Assembly (NCBI GenBank): GCA_945881775.1
Contig: CAMCVE010000003.1
Location: 62,001 to 126,000, forward strand
Direction of reading: 5' to 3'
DNA length: 64,000 nt
Source of the DNA: Bacteriovorax stolpii
GTDB taxonomy: Bacteria; Bdellovibrionota; UBA2428
The first letter of the stretch is position 1. Each line of letters begins with the position of its first letter. The translations under genes and the position numbers were made by a program. Shown piece after piece: positions 16,950 through 24,951 of this stretch. The notes under the pieces are model-generated. The model had not been told where the DNA came from. It saw only the letters and a program-made list of their open reading frames with translations, and did no database searches.

Positions 16950-17930
16950 GTGAAGCTTTCCCTACCTGATCGGATTCAGCATCGTCTTTCTCGCGTGTCC
17001 TATCGTGTTGACGGTTTGGAGTCCCCCGTTCCCGAGATCGAGGCTCTCATTAGCCGTGGTCTCGTTGCGGGAGGCAAGCGAGTGCGTCCCCTCCTAAGTC
17101 TTCTGATCGCGGACTGGATCGCTCTTGATGAAGCAAAGTCGCTGAAAATCGCTCGCGCTGTTGAGCTCGTTCACGCAGCTTCGCTCGCCCACGACGACGT
17201 GATCGATGAATCCGACCTCAGACGCCGCAAACCCACGCTACGTCGCCTCAGCTCGAACTCTCGCGCGGTGCTGGCTGGGGATCTCCTTCTTTCGCGAACG
17301 CTTCGTGAAGTCTCGGAACTCGACAATCTCGAGCTTGTTAAAAGTCTCGCGCGTAGTGCGGAAATGCTCGTCTACGGAGAATGGTTGCAACAGGAGCTCA
17401 TCGGAGAGATCGATGTTTCTGAGTCCCAACTGAGCGCGGTCCACCATAAAAAGACTGGGAGTCTCATGGAGTGGGCCTGCACGGCACCTCTTCAAATCCT
17501 AGAGCTTAGCAATGTCAGCTTTCCAAGGGACGATTTCTCACACGGGCTCAAAGAAATCGGTCGCCTCGTAGGTGCCGCGTTTCAGATCATTGACGACGTG
17601 GTCGATTTTTCAACTGAATCTGAGAAGCCCTTCGCGCAAGATCTCAGGGAAGGGCTAGTGAATTCTGTCACCCTGCGAATTCTCTCGAAGAATCCCTCTC
17701 TCAAAGCCTCCTTAAGCCGCTGCCTTGGGGTGGAGGCTCCCGCCCAGGGATATCCCTGGAGCCACGACGAGCTGGCCTATGCCATCACGGAATCCAGGTC
17801 CCAAGCTGCCGCTCAAATCTTTGCGGCGGGCCGAGTGTTAGAAGAGCTTCACGCCCTACATCCCATACCGCCCGACGTACGACTTGCCTTTGAGTCACTC
17901 TTCGAAGTTCTCAAGGGTAGAAAGAAATGA
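16950..17930 (+). CDS. ispB: Polyprenyl (octaprenyl/heptaprenyl) diphosphate synthase
   Basis: This trans-polyprenyl synthase (326 residues) elongates farnesyl diphosphate to the quinone side chain. The first aspartate-rich motif is DDVID (82-86), preceded by GGKRVRPL and LVHAASLAH and followed by RRRKPTLRR. The second motif is QIIDDVVDF (about residue 213). Start is GTG with only a weak upstream signal. Its last codon overlaps the next gene (ATGA), a UbiA-type prenyltransferase, which fits a quinone side-chain pair. Chain length cannot be fixed from sequence alone. Confidence 0.9.
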   Translation: MKLSLPDRIQHRLSRVSYRVDGLESPVPEIEALISRGLVAGGKRVRPLLSLLIADWIALDEAKSLKIARAVELVHAASLAHDDVIDESDLRRRKPTLRRLSSNSRAVLAGDLLLSRTLREVSELDNLELVKSLARSAEMLVYGEWLQQELIGEIDVSESQLSAVHHKKTGSLMEWACTAPLQILELSNVSFPRDDFSHGLKEIGRLVGAAFQIIDDVVDFSTESEKPFAQDLREGLVNSVTLRILSKNPSLKASLSRCLGVEAPAQGYPWSHDELAYAITESRSQAAAQIFAAGRVLEELHALHPIPPDVRLAFESLFEVLKGRKK

Positions 17931-19027
17931 GCGACTCTCATCCGCAACCGCGATTCGTGGAAATTTCTCTAAGCAATCCAGATCTGCGCCAGATTCTGCT
18001 GGACGCAAGCTTCGAAAGCGAAGGGCGCAAGTGGCTAGCGCTGCCACGCGAAGTGATCGATGTTTCGAAAACCGACAAGCGGGTCGTGCTAGCGCTTCAC
18101 TCCCGAGAAGACCGCCCCACACGTCCCAAAAATCTTGGCTTCTGGCTACAAACAGTGCGCGCACCGAGCCTCACGGCCACAGCAACACCCGGACTCGCCG
18201 TGCTCTTTTTCGGACTCGCACTCGGTTGGCAAGCCAACTTCGTGCTCTTTGGGATGGCACTCTTGGGAGCTGTCTTTCTCCAGATTGCCATCAATATTTG
18301 GAATGATGTTTATGATCACCTTCGTCTCATTGACCTTCCGGGGACACTAGGCGGCAGCGGCATTCTCCTCGACGGCACGCTGAGTGCGCGGCAACTCAAT
18401 TCGATTGCGTGGGTCTGCCTTATAATTGGTGCAGCTCTCGGGGTGCCCGTACTCGTATTGGAACCTGCACTCATGACTCTTATCGGAGGGGCGGCTGTGC
18501 TTGGTGTTCTTGGCTACTCAGGCCCGCCACTCAATCTAAAATACCGCGCCCTAGGGGACATCAACGTCTTTCTTCTTTGTGGCCCTCTCTTGACGGCTGG
18601 TTTTTCGATTGCCACATTTTCACGCGTCTCGAGCGACATGCTTCTTCTGGGAGCCTACTTCGGACTCGCTGCAGTTGGCATCCTCCACTCCAACAACCTC
18701 CAAGACATTCCCGTAGACGCCAAGAGCGGAGCACGCACACTCGCATCTATTCTTGGATTTCGTCGCGCGCGCCATCTTTTGTGGGTCGTCTATGTCTTCG
18801 CGTGGGTCAGCCTCGTGGTGGCTTCGCTCCACGGCGCATTGCCGGTGATCGCTCTGCTGCCAACACTTCTCGCGTTGCCTCTGGCGTTTCTGCTTTCTCG
18901 AGCGGTATTGAGCGCATCGGGCCCTGAGTCGGGCCGACTCGCGGGAATCCGTATCAAGACCGCTCAACTTCATCTCGTGATGGGTCTGCTTCTCTGCGCG
19001 GGACTTATCTTGAGCAGCGCGCTTTAA
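17927..19027 (+). CDS. UbiA-family prenyltransferase (MenA/UbiA-like)
   Basis: This integral-membrane prenyltransferase attaches a polyprenyl chain to an aromatic acceptor. Two Asp motifs are visible: NIWNDVYDH (near residue 124) and NNLQDIPVDAKSGARTLA (near 247), with about eight membrane segments. The first 75 residues form a non-membrane extension unusual for the family. Overlap with the polyprenyl synthase (ATGA) supports a role in quinone synthesis; MenA is the more likely target for an anaerobe-tolerant or predatory-type relative, UbiA for a strict aerobe, and the sequence does not decide. Confidence 0.85.
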   Translation: MSDSHPQPRFVEISLSNPDLRQILLDASFESEGRKWLALPREVIDVSKTDKRVVLALHSREDRPTRPKNLGFWLQTVRAPSLTATATPGLAVLFFGLALGWQANFVLFGMALLGAVFLQIAINIWNDVYDHLRLIDLPGTLGGSGILLDGTLSARQLNSIAWVCLIIGAALGVPVLVLEPALMTLIGGAAVLGVLGYSGPPLNLKYRALGDINVFLLCGPLLTAGFSIATFSRVSSDMLLLGAYFGLAAVGILHSNNLQDIPVDAKSGARTLASILGFRRARHLLWVVYVFAWVSLVVASLHGALPVIALLPTLLALPLAFLLSRAVLSASGPESGRLAGIRIKTAQLHLVMGLLLCAGLILSSAL

Positions 19028-19031
19028 TAAG

Positions 19032-19736
19032 CTAGAGACTCATCGCTCCGTCGGGGCGCAAGACTTGCCCACTCATCCAAGAACTCGCGTCGCTCAAAAG
19101 GAAATCAACCGCATGAGCGACATCGTTTGAAGTGCCAAGGCGCTTTAAAGGGTGTCGCTCCTCTGAGATCTTACGGCTCGCCTCGCGCGACGTAATGGGT
19201 TGGGCGAGGGGCGTATCGGTGAGCGAAGGTGCCACGCAGTTAAAGCGCATGCGGGGTGCGTACTCGGCCGCGAGCGATCTTGAAAGACCTTCCAGGGCGG
19301 CCTTAGAGGATGCGATTGAGGTGTGCATTGGAAGACCCCGGAAAGCTGCCACAGTTGAGAACATGACAAACGACGGCGAGAGGGTCGACAGTTTTGCTTG
19401 TGCAATGACGGTCTGTAACACTCGAACACAGCCGAAATAATTGACTTCAAAATCTTTGCGGAAGTCTTCGAGTTTTAAAGACGTAAACGGTTTGAGCTGA
19501 AGAGATCCGGGCGCATAAACAAGTCCACGAAACTGTGCGAAGTTCACTTCCGACACGTTGAGTTCCTCAGAGTTTACGGCATCAAAGCAGTGCCACACGA
19601 CGCGCTTCTCCGATGCCCAAGGACCCACTTCGCGTGAATAGAGATGGACTCGAGCCTGAGCATCCCGCTGTAACAAGAGGCGAATTGAAGCCTCTGCGAT
19701 CCCATGACTGCCCCCGATGAAAATATATTCACTCAT
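19032..19736 (-). CDS. SDR-family protein lacking the catalytic tyrosine
   Basis: This 234-residue protein has the short-chain dehydrogenase fold: GGSHGIA near residue 8 for the dinucleotide, Asn99 in the FEVNYFG stretch, Ser127 in the FSTVA motif and Lys145 in ASSKAA. The tyrosine expected four residues before the Lys is Ile141. The C-terminal end (GQVLRPDGAMSL) is canonical for the family. Without the Tyr, normal oxidoreductase chemistry is doubtful; a binding or regulatory role is possible. It is convergent with the prenyltransferase gene, 4 bases apart. Confidence 0.85.
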   Translation of the reverse strand: MSEYIFIGGSHGIAEASIRLLLQRDAQARVHLYSREVGPWASEKRVVWHCFDAVNSEELNVSEVNFAQFRGLVYAPGSLQLKPFTSLKLEDFRKDFEVNYFGCVRVLQTVIAQAKLSTLSPSFVMFSTVAAFRGLPMHTSIASSKAALEGLSRSLAAEYAPRMRFNCVAPSLTDTPLAQPITSREASRKISEERHPLKRLGTSNDVAHAVDFLLSDASSWMSGQVLRPDGAMSL

Positions 19737-19801
19737 TCCACAGATATTAGCGGAGCACCTGGGGGATGCAAAATGGCATCACAATCCCCTAAAATACGGA
19801 C

Positions 19802-19830
19802 GCGATTGTCTCCTCAAAGGAGACAATCGC
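19802..19830 (-). terminator. Hairpin downstream of the bufferin operon
   Basis: A perfect 13-bp stem (19802-19814 with 19818-19830) around a 3-base loop lies 24 bases after the bufA2 stop on the minus strand. The following sequence has only a short T-run (GTATTTTAG), so termination may be partial. Confidence 0.5.
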
Positions 19831-19854
19831 GCCAGGATATATGAGAGAAATGCC

Positions 19855-20190
19855 TCAGCCCTTTTTGGCTGCGGGTGCTGCTGGAGCTGCGTTGGCCTTT
19901 TGAGCTTCTTTGCACTCATCTGCGCTCTTAGAGTTGACCCAACCTTGGCCCTTACAGGAGTTGCTACCTTTGCAAGAAGACTTGTCGGTATGGCACGAGC
20001 TGTTGCCTTTGCAGGAGTTGCCGCCGACGCACTTTTGGTCTTTGCCATCGCAGCCGTTAGGACCTGAGCAAGAGGATTTTTCTTTTTGGGTCTTTTCGGC
20101 CGCCTTATCGGTTGCAAAAGCGGCGGAGCTCGCGAAGAGCATGCCACCGGTCGCCAGAGCAACAAGAGCCAGGGTGTTTTGTTTTTTCAT
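19855..20190 (-). CDS. bufA2: Bufferin precursor, BufA2-type copper-binding RiPP
   Basis: This 111-residue precursor has a signal peptide (about 1-26) and a Cys-rich core. Eight Cys lie at 41, 47, 54, 60, 66, 73, 79 and 93, with three copies of C-x-G-x-N-[GS]-C and a CKGQGW segment. This matches the bufferin-2 group, whose Cys are modified by a MNIO enzyme and then bind copper in the periplasm. The C-terminal tail is Ala/Pro-rich. An AAGGAG sequence lies 10 bases before the ATG; the start overlaps the bufC stop (ATGA). It is the last gene of the operon, not the first as is usual. Confidence 0.88.
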   Translation of the reverse strand: MKKQNTLALVALATGGMLFASSAAFATDKAAEKTQKEKSSCSGPNGCDGKDQKCVGGNSCKGNSSCHTDKSSCKGSNSCKGQGWVNSKSADECKEAQKANAAPAAPAAKKG

Positions 20191-21077
20191 GATTGAGTTT
20201 CTCCTTTTTCTAGATCTTCATCATTTCCTGACGAAGAATTGAGCCGAATTTCTTTGATGAGACCGCGCTGAGCCCATCCCCCAAGTTCTGCGAGAGCTGC
20301 GACGGCCTCATCCCAGTTGCTTAAGTTTTCACAGGTCTGAGTGAGAGTCTGAGGACGGTGAATCTCGCGCCACAGAAGTCTCTCCCCATCGCTGAAACGC
20401 GCGAATTTGACTTCGCCTTGGGCACCACGCCTCACAACAAGCCAAGGGCGAGCACAGTCGCGCCCTGTTTCGAGTGGCTCGCCTTCAGAGCGGTTGGAAC
20501 GATCGAGCCAAGCGTCTTCGATGAGCGCAGGCGAAAAGACGAGTCTTACACTCGGGTCCGTTACGAATTGGGCTAGAGACAAATCGTCGGCAGCCAAACT
20601 AGAAAGTTGCATCGCCGCCTTCTCGTCGATCCAGGGAGAATAGAGCGTTTCGTTGATGGCCCATTCGAGATCAAGAATTTCAGGGAGATGCTCAATCCGT
20701 CGCCACGCCGCATGGACCTCCACAAAACGCGGAAAGCGGGATCCCAGCCAAGCCGCATCGGGATGGAAGGGAGGATTGGCTGCCAAATAGTCTGCAACGA
20801 GAGACACAAAACGCTCCTGCCCCAAGCAAACACGAGCCAATTCGAAATCATTTTCTAAAATCTCTTTGAGACGCAAAAAATAGGCATCGGCATAGACACT
20901 CACGCGGTCCAGGGCGCTCGCCCCCACACAGTTGTTCTTCACTGCGGACAAATCGAAGTCAGGTTGCTCCGACAGAGACCTGGGTCCCTGAGGGTTGGTG
21001 AAAATCTTTGCGAGATCGATTTGGATTTTGCGCAAGGATTGGGGACCCGTGGACTCTTTGAGCAATGCTTCGGGCAT
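20187..21077 (-). CDS. bufC: BufC-type putative DNA-binding/partner protein (DUF2063)
   Basis: This 296-residue protein matches the DUF2063 (BufC) partner of MNIO enzymes. The N-terminal helix LRKIQIDLAKIF and YADAYFLRLKEILENDF (about residues 60-75) are the family core; the WL..RFP segment and a wHTH-like C-terminal part follow. BufC recruits the precursor to BufB. The ATG at 21077 has AAGAGG just upstream and is preferred over a TTG nine codons earlier. This start lies inside bufB, giving a 119-base overlap. The stop overlaps bufA2 (ATGA), so the three genes are translationally linked. Confidence 0.85.
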   Translation of the reverse strand: MPEALLKESTGPQSLRKIQIDLAKIFTNPQGPRSLSEQPDFDLSAVKNNCVGASALDRVSVYADAYFLRLKEILENDFELARVCLGQERFVSLVADYLAANPPFHPDAAWLGSRFPRFVEVHAAWRRIEHLPEILDLEWAINETLYSPWIDEKAAMQLSSLAADDLSLAQFVTDPSVRLVFSPALIEDAWLDRSNRSEGEPLETGRDCARPWLVVRRGAQGEVKFARFSDGERLLWREIHRPQTLTQTCENLSNWDEAVAALAELGGWAQRGLIKEIRLNSSSGNDEDLEKGETQS

Positions 21078-21873
21078 GACTAACCTCTTCTTCAAGTCTT
21101 TCAAAAACGGGAATATCTGCGTCCCATTCGATCAAAGTGCTGATGCGTCCAAATCGTTTCAAAGCCTCGGCATAGAGTTGCCAGACGCCGTCGCAGACCG
21201 GCGCATCATGCGTGTCAATAAGAAGCGCTTCATTGCTTGAGTGGCCGGCAAGATGCATCTGAGTCACGGACCCTTCTGGAATTCCCTGCAAATACTCGCT
21301 CGCGTCGAAGGCATGATTGTGGGCACTCACAAAAATATTGTTCACATCGAGGAGTAGGCCGCAGCCCGTGCGCGCATGAATCTCCGAGAGAAATTCCCAT
21401 TCGCTCATTTCTGAGGACGCATAGCTGAGGTAGCTTGAGACATTCTCGATCGTCAGACGGCGCCCTAGAAAATCTTGTGCCTCTTGAATCCGCGAAACGA
21501 CATGCCCAATCGTGTCCCGAGTGTAGGGAAGCGGAAGCAAATCATGCAAATTATGACCATGGACTCCGGTCCAGCAGAGATGATCCGAGACCCAAGCCGG
21601 ATCCACAATTTCATAAAGTTTGCGAAGAGACTTGAGATAACTACGATCAAAAGGATCCGTGCCGCCGATCGACAGCGAGACTCCGTGCAAAACAATGGGA
21701 AAGTTCTCACGAACTTTTAGAAGTGTCTCGAGGGGACGACCCGCCGGTTCTTCGCCATAGCCCAGATAGTTTTCGGAGATCGCTTCGAACCAATCGACCT
21801 CGAGGACACGACCCGAGAGAACGTCGCTATAGTGCGGCGACCTCAGCCCCGCTCCAAAACCCAGGAAAGACAT
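20959..21873 (-). CDS. bufB: MNIO-family (DUF692) bufferin maturase
   Basis: This multinuclear non-haem iron oxidase (304 residues) modifies bufferin cysteines. Family hallmarks are visible: GFGAGLRSPHY near residue 5, FEAISENY (29-36), HGVSLSIG (63-70), SDHLCWTG, LHDLLPLPYT, TIENVSSYL, LLLDVNNIFVSAHNHA, HLAGH, DTHDAPVCDGVW and TLIEWD. These supply the His, Glu, Asp and Asn iron ligands. The last 30 residues extend past the usual family end and are encoded inside the bufC overlap. It is the first gene of the operon. Confidence 0.93.
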   Translation of the reverse strand: MSFLGFGAGLRSPHYSDVLSGRVLEVDWFEAISENYLGYGEEPAGRPLETLLKVRENFPIVLHGVSLSIGGTDPFDRSYLKSLRKLYEIVDPAWVSDHLCWTGVHGHNLHDLLPLPYTRDTIGHVVSRIQEAQDFLGRRLTIENVSSYLSYASSEMSEWEFLSEIHARTGCGLLLDVNNIFVSAHNHAFDASEYLQGIPEGSVTQMHLAGHSSNEALLIDTHDAPVCDGVWQLYAEALKRFGRISTLIEWDADIPVFERLEEEVSHARSIAQRVHGSPILAQNPNRSRKDFHQPSGTQVSVGAT

Positions 21874-21924
21874 GGGGTCAGTTTAGTAGCCAAAACCCAG
21901 TATCAAAGAGGCGTCAAAAAAAAT

Positions 21925-22647
21925 TCAAAACCCCGATCGCATCCAGTCGATGGGCTCAAGTCCCCGCGAGACGAGCCAGTCATTGGTCTTAGAAAAGGGT
22001 TTCGAGCCCCAGAATCCTCGGTGCGCAGAAAGGGGCGAGGGGTGCGCCGACTCCAATATCAGATGACTGCGACCTGCGATAAGCTCCTTCTTTTTGAAGG
22101 CGGCCGCGCCCCACAGCACAAAAACCATGGGCTCTCTGCGCGCGCCGAGTTCGGTGAGGATGCGATCGGTGAAAATTTCCCAGCCTTTGTTGCGGTGAGA
22201 AAAAGCCTCGTTGGCTCGCACCGTCAAAACGGTATTGAGAAGCAAGACCCCTTGGTCGACCCAACCCAGTAGCTCAGACTTTGAGAGATCCGGCGTCACC
22301 TTAAGATCGCTCGCGATCTCCTTGAAAATATTCACGAGACTCGGGGGCTTAGGACGCAGTTCCTCTGGAACCGCGAAGCTTAGGCCCACGGCTTGTCCAG
22401 GACCATGATAGGGATCTTGACCCAAAATAACGACACGCACTTTTTCAAAATCGAGCGACTGTAAAGCCCGAAAGACATGGGTGGCTGCCGGATAAATCGG
22501 CCCAGACAAACTTCGCTCCGTCTCGAGAAATCCTTGGAGCTCACGGAAATAAGGTTTTCCCCATTCCTGTGACAAACGCTCGCTCCAACCTGGGGGGAGC
22601 GAATCCGTAGGATCTATGCTGCGCTCAGCTCGAGTGATCGGCGTCAT
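21925..22647 (-). CDS. ung: Uracil-DNA glycosylase
   Basis: This base-excision repair enzyme removes uracil from DNA. Family motifs: GQDPYHGPGQAVGLSF with the catalytic Asp, LLLNTVLTVR, and HPSPLSAHRGFWGSKPFS with the catalytic His. The frame continues 37 codons upstream to 22758, but that extension resembles a membrane segment and is absent from known Ung. AGGGA lies 5 bases before the ATG at 22647, so this shorter start (240 residues) is chosen. It is divergent from the cytochrome c gene. Confidence 0.93.
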   Translation of the reverse strand: MTPITRAERSIDPTDSLPPGWSERLSQEWGKPYFRELQGFLETERSLSGPIYPAATHVFRALQSLDFEKVRVVILGQDPYHGPGQAVGLSFAVPEELRPKPPSLVNIFKEIASDLKVTPDLSKSELLGWVDQGVLLLNTVLTVRANEAFSHRNKGWEIFTDRILTELGARREPMVFVLWGAAAFKKKELIAGRSHLILESAHPSPLSAHRGFWGSKPFSKTNDWLVSRGLEPIDWMRSGF

Positions 22648-22734
22648 CGTCCCTAAAGCTGCCATGCTTAACCCCGCCAGGCAAAGCGTCTGCAGCAGAG
22701 CCTTCAACATTTCCGCAAAAGCGCTCGACGATTC

Positions 22735-22756
22735 GCAAAAATAGGGGCATTTTTGC
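22735..22756. repeat. Inverted repeat just ahead of the cytochrome c gene
   Basis: GCAAAAAT (22735-22742) pairs with ATTTTTGC (22749-22756) around a 6-base loop, ending five bases before the ATG. It could be an operator or an mRNA hairpin at the start of the transcript. No known regulator box matches. Confidence 0.4.
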
Positions 22757-22760
22757 ACTC

Positions 22761-23282
22761 ATGATGTCGAACAAAGCATTTCAAAAAATCCTTTACGTAG
22801 GTCTCATGTCTCTCACTCCCCAAGCCTTCGCTCAGGCCCAGCCTTCAGAAGGAATGGGTAAGGGTCTTTATAATGTCGAAGGCGCGAACTCCTGCATCTT
22901 CTGCCACGGCATCGGCGGAGAAGGTGGCAACATCAAGGAAGCCGCGAAACTCAAGCACCCTAAAACCTGGAAAGCTTTTGCTGCTGCGGGCGGTGAAGCT
23001 GCCTTCAAAAAAGATCCCAAGGCTTTTGTGGCACGCATGAAGGCATCCACGCTCAACATCATTCAACTGGGTGCTATCCGCCACAATGCTTCCTACAAAG
23101 CTGAAGGCTACAACAAAGCTGCCATCAAACCTTACAACGCCCAAATGATGGGACTCAGCGGAGCCGCAAGCGTCGCTTGGATGAACAAGTACAAAGACAA
23201 AGGCATCACCCCTGCGATTGCTGCAGAATCTGCTTGGCTCTACATCCAGACTTTCGACCAGGATGGCGTTTTCAAGAAGTAA
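22761..23282 (+). CDS. Periplasmic c-type cytochrome
   Basis: This 173-residue protein has a signal peptide (about 1-25, AFAQA). One haem site CIFCH sits near residue 46, in a small class-I-like fold followed by GIGGEGG. A distal Met cannot be assigned with certainty (MKAST and MMGL are candidates). It probably carries electrons in the periplasm. Two ATG codons are adjacent at the start. The hemF gene follows after 16 bases, which fits shared expression of haem synthesis and a haem protein. Confidence 0.85.
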   Translation: MMSNKAFQKILYVGLMSLTPQAFAQAQPSEGMGKGLYNVEGANSCIFCHGIGGEGGNIKEAAKLKHPKTWKAFAAAGGEAAFKKDPKAFVARMKASTLNIIQLGAIRHNASYKAEGYNKAAIKPYNAQMMGLSGAASVAWMNKYKDKGITPAIAAESAWLYIQTFDQDGVFKK

Positions 23283-23298
23283 GTGAGAGAGTCTGCTG

Positions 23299-24108
23299 AT
23301 GTCCGAGTTTCCTAGCTCTCGCCGAGAGAGCGTGGTCCTTTACCTCAAATCGCTTCGTGACAGGATTGTTGCGGACTTCGAAACGCTCGAGGCCTCTCAA
23401 GCTCGTTTCGAGCGCAGTCCCTGGGACTACCAAAAAGGTTCGGGGGGCGGAGAGATGTCCGTTATTCGCGGTGAGACTTTCGAAAAAGCCGCGGTCAACT
23501 GGTCCGGAGTTCTAGGAACAAAATTCCCTGGCTCCGACGCTGACGGCCCCTTTTTTGCGACGGGCGTGAGCCTGATCACCCATATGAAGAATCCGAAGGC
23601 GCCCACGGTGCACTTCAATATTCGCTACCTGGAGACGCCAGAAAAGTTTTGGTGGGGTGGAGGATTCGACCTCACACCTATGGGATTCCCCTACGCCGAG
23701 GACACAGCTCATTTCCACGCAGTCGCCGAAAAAGCTCTCTCACCTTTTGGCCCCGACATCTACCCCTCCTACAAGGAGCGCGCGGCGGAATATTTTTACA
23801 TTCCCCACCGTAAACGCGAGCGCGGCGTAGGGGGAATCTTTTTCGATCACCTCAACACCGGTGACCTCGAAAGAGATTTTGCCCTCTGGAAGTCTGTGGG
23901 CGATCATTTCCTCGAAGCCATCATGCCCATCTACGGCAGACGTCTCCGCGAGACTTGGTCGGAGGCCGACCGTAGGCTGCAACTCGAGAGGCGGGGACAC
24001 TACGCCGAATTCAATCTTGTCTACGACCGTGGGACGCGCTTTGGTTTCTTGTCGGGGGGGAACCCTGAGGCCATTCTATGCTCACTGCCTCCCTTGGCCT
24101 CCTGGTAG
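23299..24108 (+). CDS. hemF: Coproporphyrinogen III oxidase, oxygen-dependent; short C-terminus
   Basis: HemF converts coproporphyrinogen III to protoporphyrinogen IX using oxygen, in the cytoplasm. Family motifs: GGGEMSVIRG, FEKAAVNWSGV, HFNIRYLE, WWGGGFDLTP, YFYIPHRKRERGVGGIFFD and YAEFNLVYDRGTRFG. The protein ends at LPPLASW (269 residues), about 30 residues before the usual PGSPEA...RDW end. Neither other frame downstream encodes the missing part. It may still be active, since the active-site motifs are complete, but dimer contacts could differ. Confidence 0.9.
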   Translation: MSEFPSSRRESVVLYLKSLRDRIVADFETLEASQARFERSPWDYQKGSGGGEMSVIRGETFEKAAVNWSGVLGTKFPGSDADGPFFATGVSLITHMKNPKAPTVHFNIRYLETPEKFWWGGGFDLTPMGFPYAEDTAHFHAVAEKALSPFGPDIYPSYKERAAEYFYIPHRKRERGVGGIFFDHLNTGDLERDFALWKSVGDHFLEAIMPIYGRRLRETWSEADRRLQLERRGHYAEFNLVYDRGTRFGFLSGGNPEAILCSLPPLASW

Positions 24109-24151
24109 GTGGGCTTGCGAGATCCACTCGCCCGCTCTAAGCTCAAGTCTC

Positions 24152-24508
24152 ATGAAGTCATGTTTCAAGATCTTGGCCGCATCCTTCACTCTGGTTCTCA
24201 GCGTTTCAGCATTCGCCGATTGCGCCGAAGCCGAAAAGTCTGCAAAAACGGATTCTCCACTAAAAACTCTTACAGCTTCTCAGCCGGCTTCGACCAACAC
24301 CGCTTCATTTAAGATTTCTAAAATGAGCTGCGGCAAGTGCGCTGCCAAAATTCGCAAAGCGCTGCAAAGCGACCTTGGACTGCAGGACGTCGAAGTCGAC
24401 CTCGAAACGAAAACCGTCAAGGTTCTTTGCCCGACAGGTGGCTGTGGCGTCGATAAGATCTCTCAGAGCCTTGCGGGTGCGGGTTACCCCGTAGACTCCG
24501 CCCTATGA
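24152..24508 (+). CDS. Secreted heavy-metal-associated (HMA) domain protein
   Basis: This 118-residue protein has a signal peptide (about 1-21, AFAD) and an HMA domain (about 50-118) with the metal site MSCGKC. A ferredoxin-like fold of this type binds Cu(I) or another soft metal; a periplasmic form could be a metal chaperone like CopZ/MerP. A second Cys pair (LCPTGGC) is unusual. The ATG at 24152 gives the signal peptide; the frame is open further upstream but runs through hemF. The stop overlaps the FKBP gene (ATGA). A copper link with the nearby bufferin locus is possible. Confidence 0.85.
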   Translation: MKSCFKILAASFTLVLSVSAFADCAEAEKSAKTDSPLKTLTASQPASTNTASFKISKMSCGKCAAKIRKALQSDLGLQDVEVDLETKTVKVLCPTGGCGVDKISQSLAGAGYPVDSAL

Positions 24509-24951
24509 AAGCTGCGCTCGGCAGCCGGATTCGGCTTCATTACACTCTGAGCACGGACGATGTGATCGTTGATTCCACCGAAGGCCGTGCGCCACTAGAG
24601 ATTGTTCTCGGCCAGGGCACGATCCATCCCGCACTTGAATCACAGCTCTTAGGCTGCGAAGCAGGCGAGACGATCGAGCGTGTCCTTGACGCAAGCGTCG
24701 GGTTTGGCGACTACGAACCCAAACTCAAAATCCAGATTGCACGTAAGAAGCTGCCGGAGCGTTTTCAAAATCTCAGCCAGGGGATGCAGTTTGAAACGCT
24801 TGATCCCGACAAAAAGCTTCGCCTCTTTAGAGTGATCGATGCGACTCCTGCCTTTATTGTGATCGACGGCAATCACCCTCTAGCCGGCCAAACGCTGCAT
24901 CTCGAAGCTCAAATCGAGGGCGTCACGAATTCTGACCAAAGCTCTTTATGA
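24505..24951 (+). CDS. FKBP-type peptidyl-prolyl isomerase, SlyD-like
   Basis: This 148-residue isomerase has the SlyD arrangement: VRLHYTL-like strand RIRLHYTLSTDD, EIVLGQGTIHPALE (near residue 32), an IF (insert-in-flap) domain from about 65 to 125, and a closing strand. SlyD proteins chaperone folding and handle metal, but the His/Cys-rich metal tail is absent here. It overlaps the HMA gene by 4 bases and the convergent methyltransferase gene by 43 bases. Confidence 0.88.
   Translation: MKAALGSRIRLHYTLSTDDVIVDSTEGRAPLEIVLGQGTIHPALESQLLGCEAGETIERVLDASVGFGDYEPKLKIQIARKKLPERFQNLSQGMQFETLDPDKKLRLFRVIDATPAFIVIDGNHPLAGQTLHLEAQIEGVTNSDQSSL

Noticed and set aside
19802-19830. Hairpin as a mobile element end
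   Set aside because: It is single-copy and has no partner repeat; a 3' hairpin of the buf transcript explains it.
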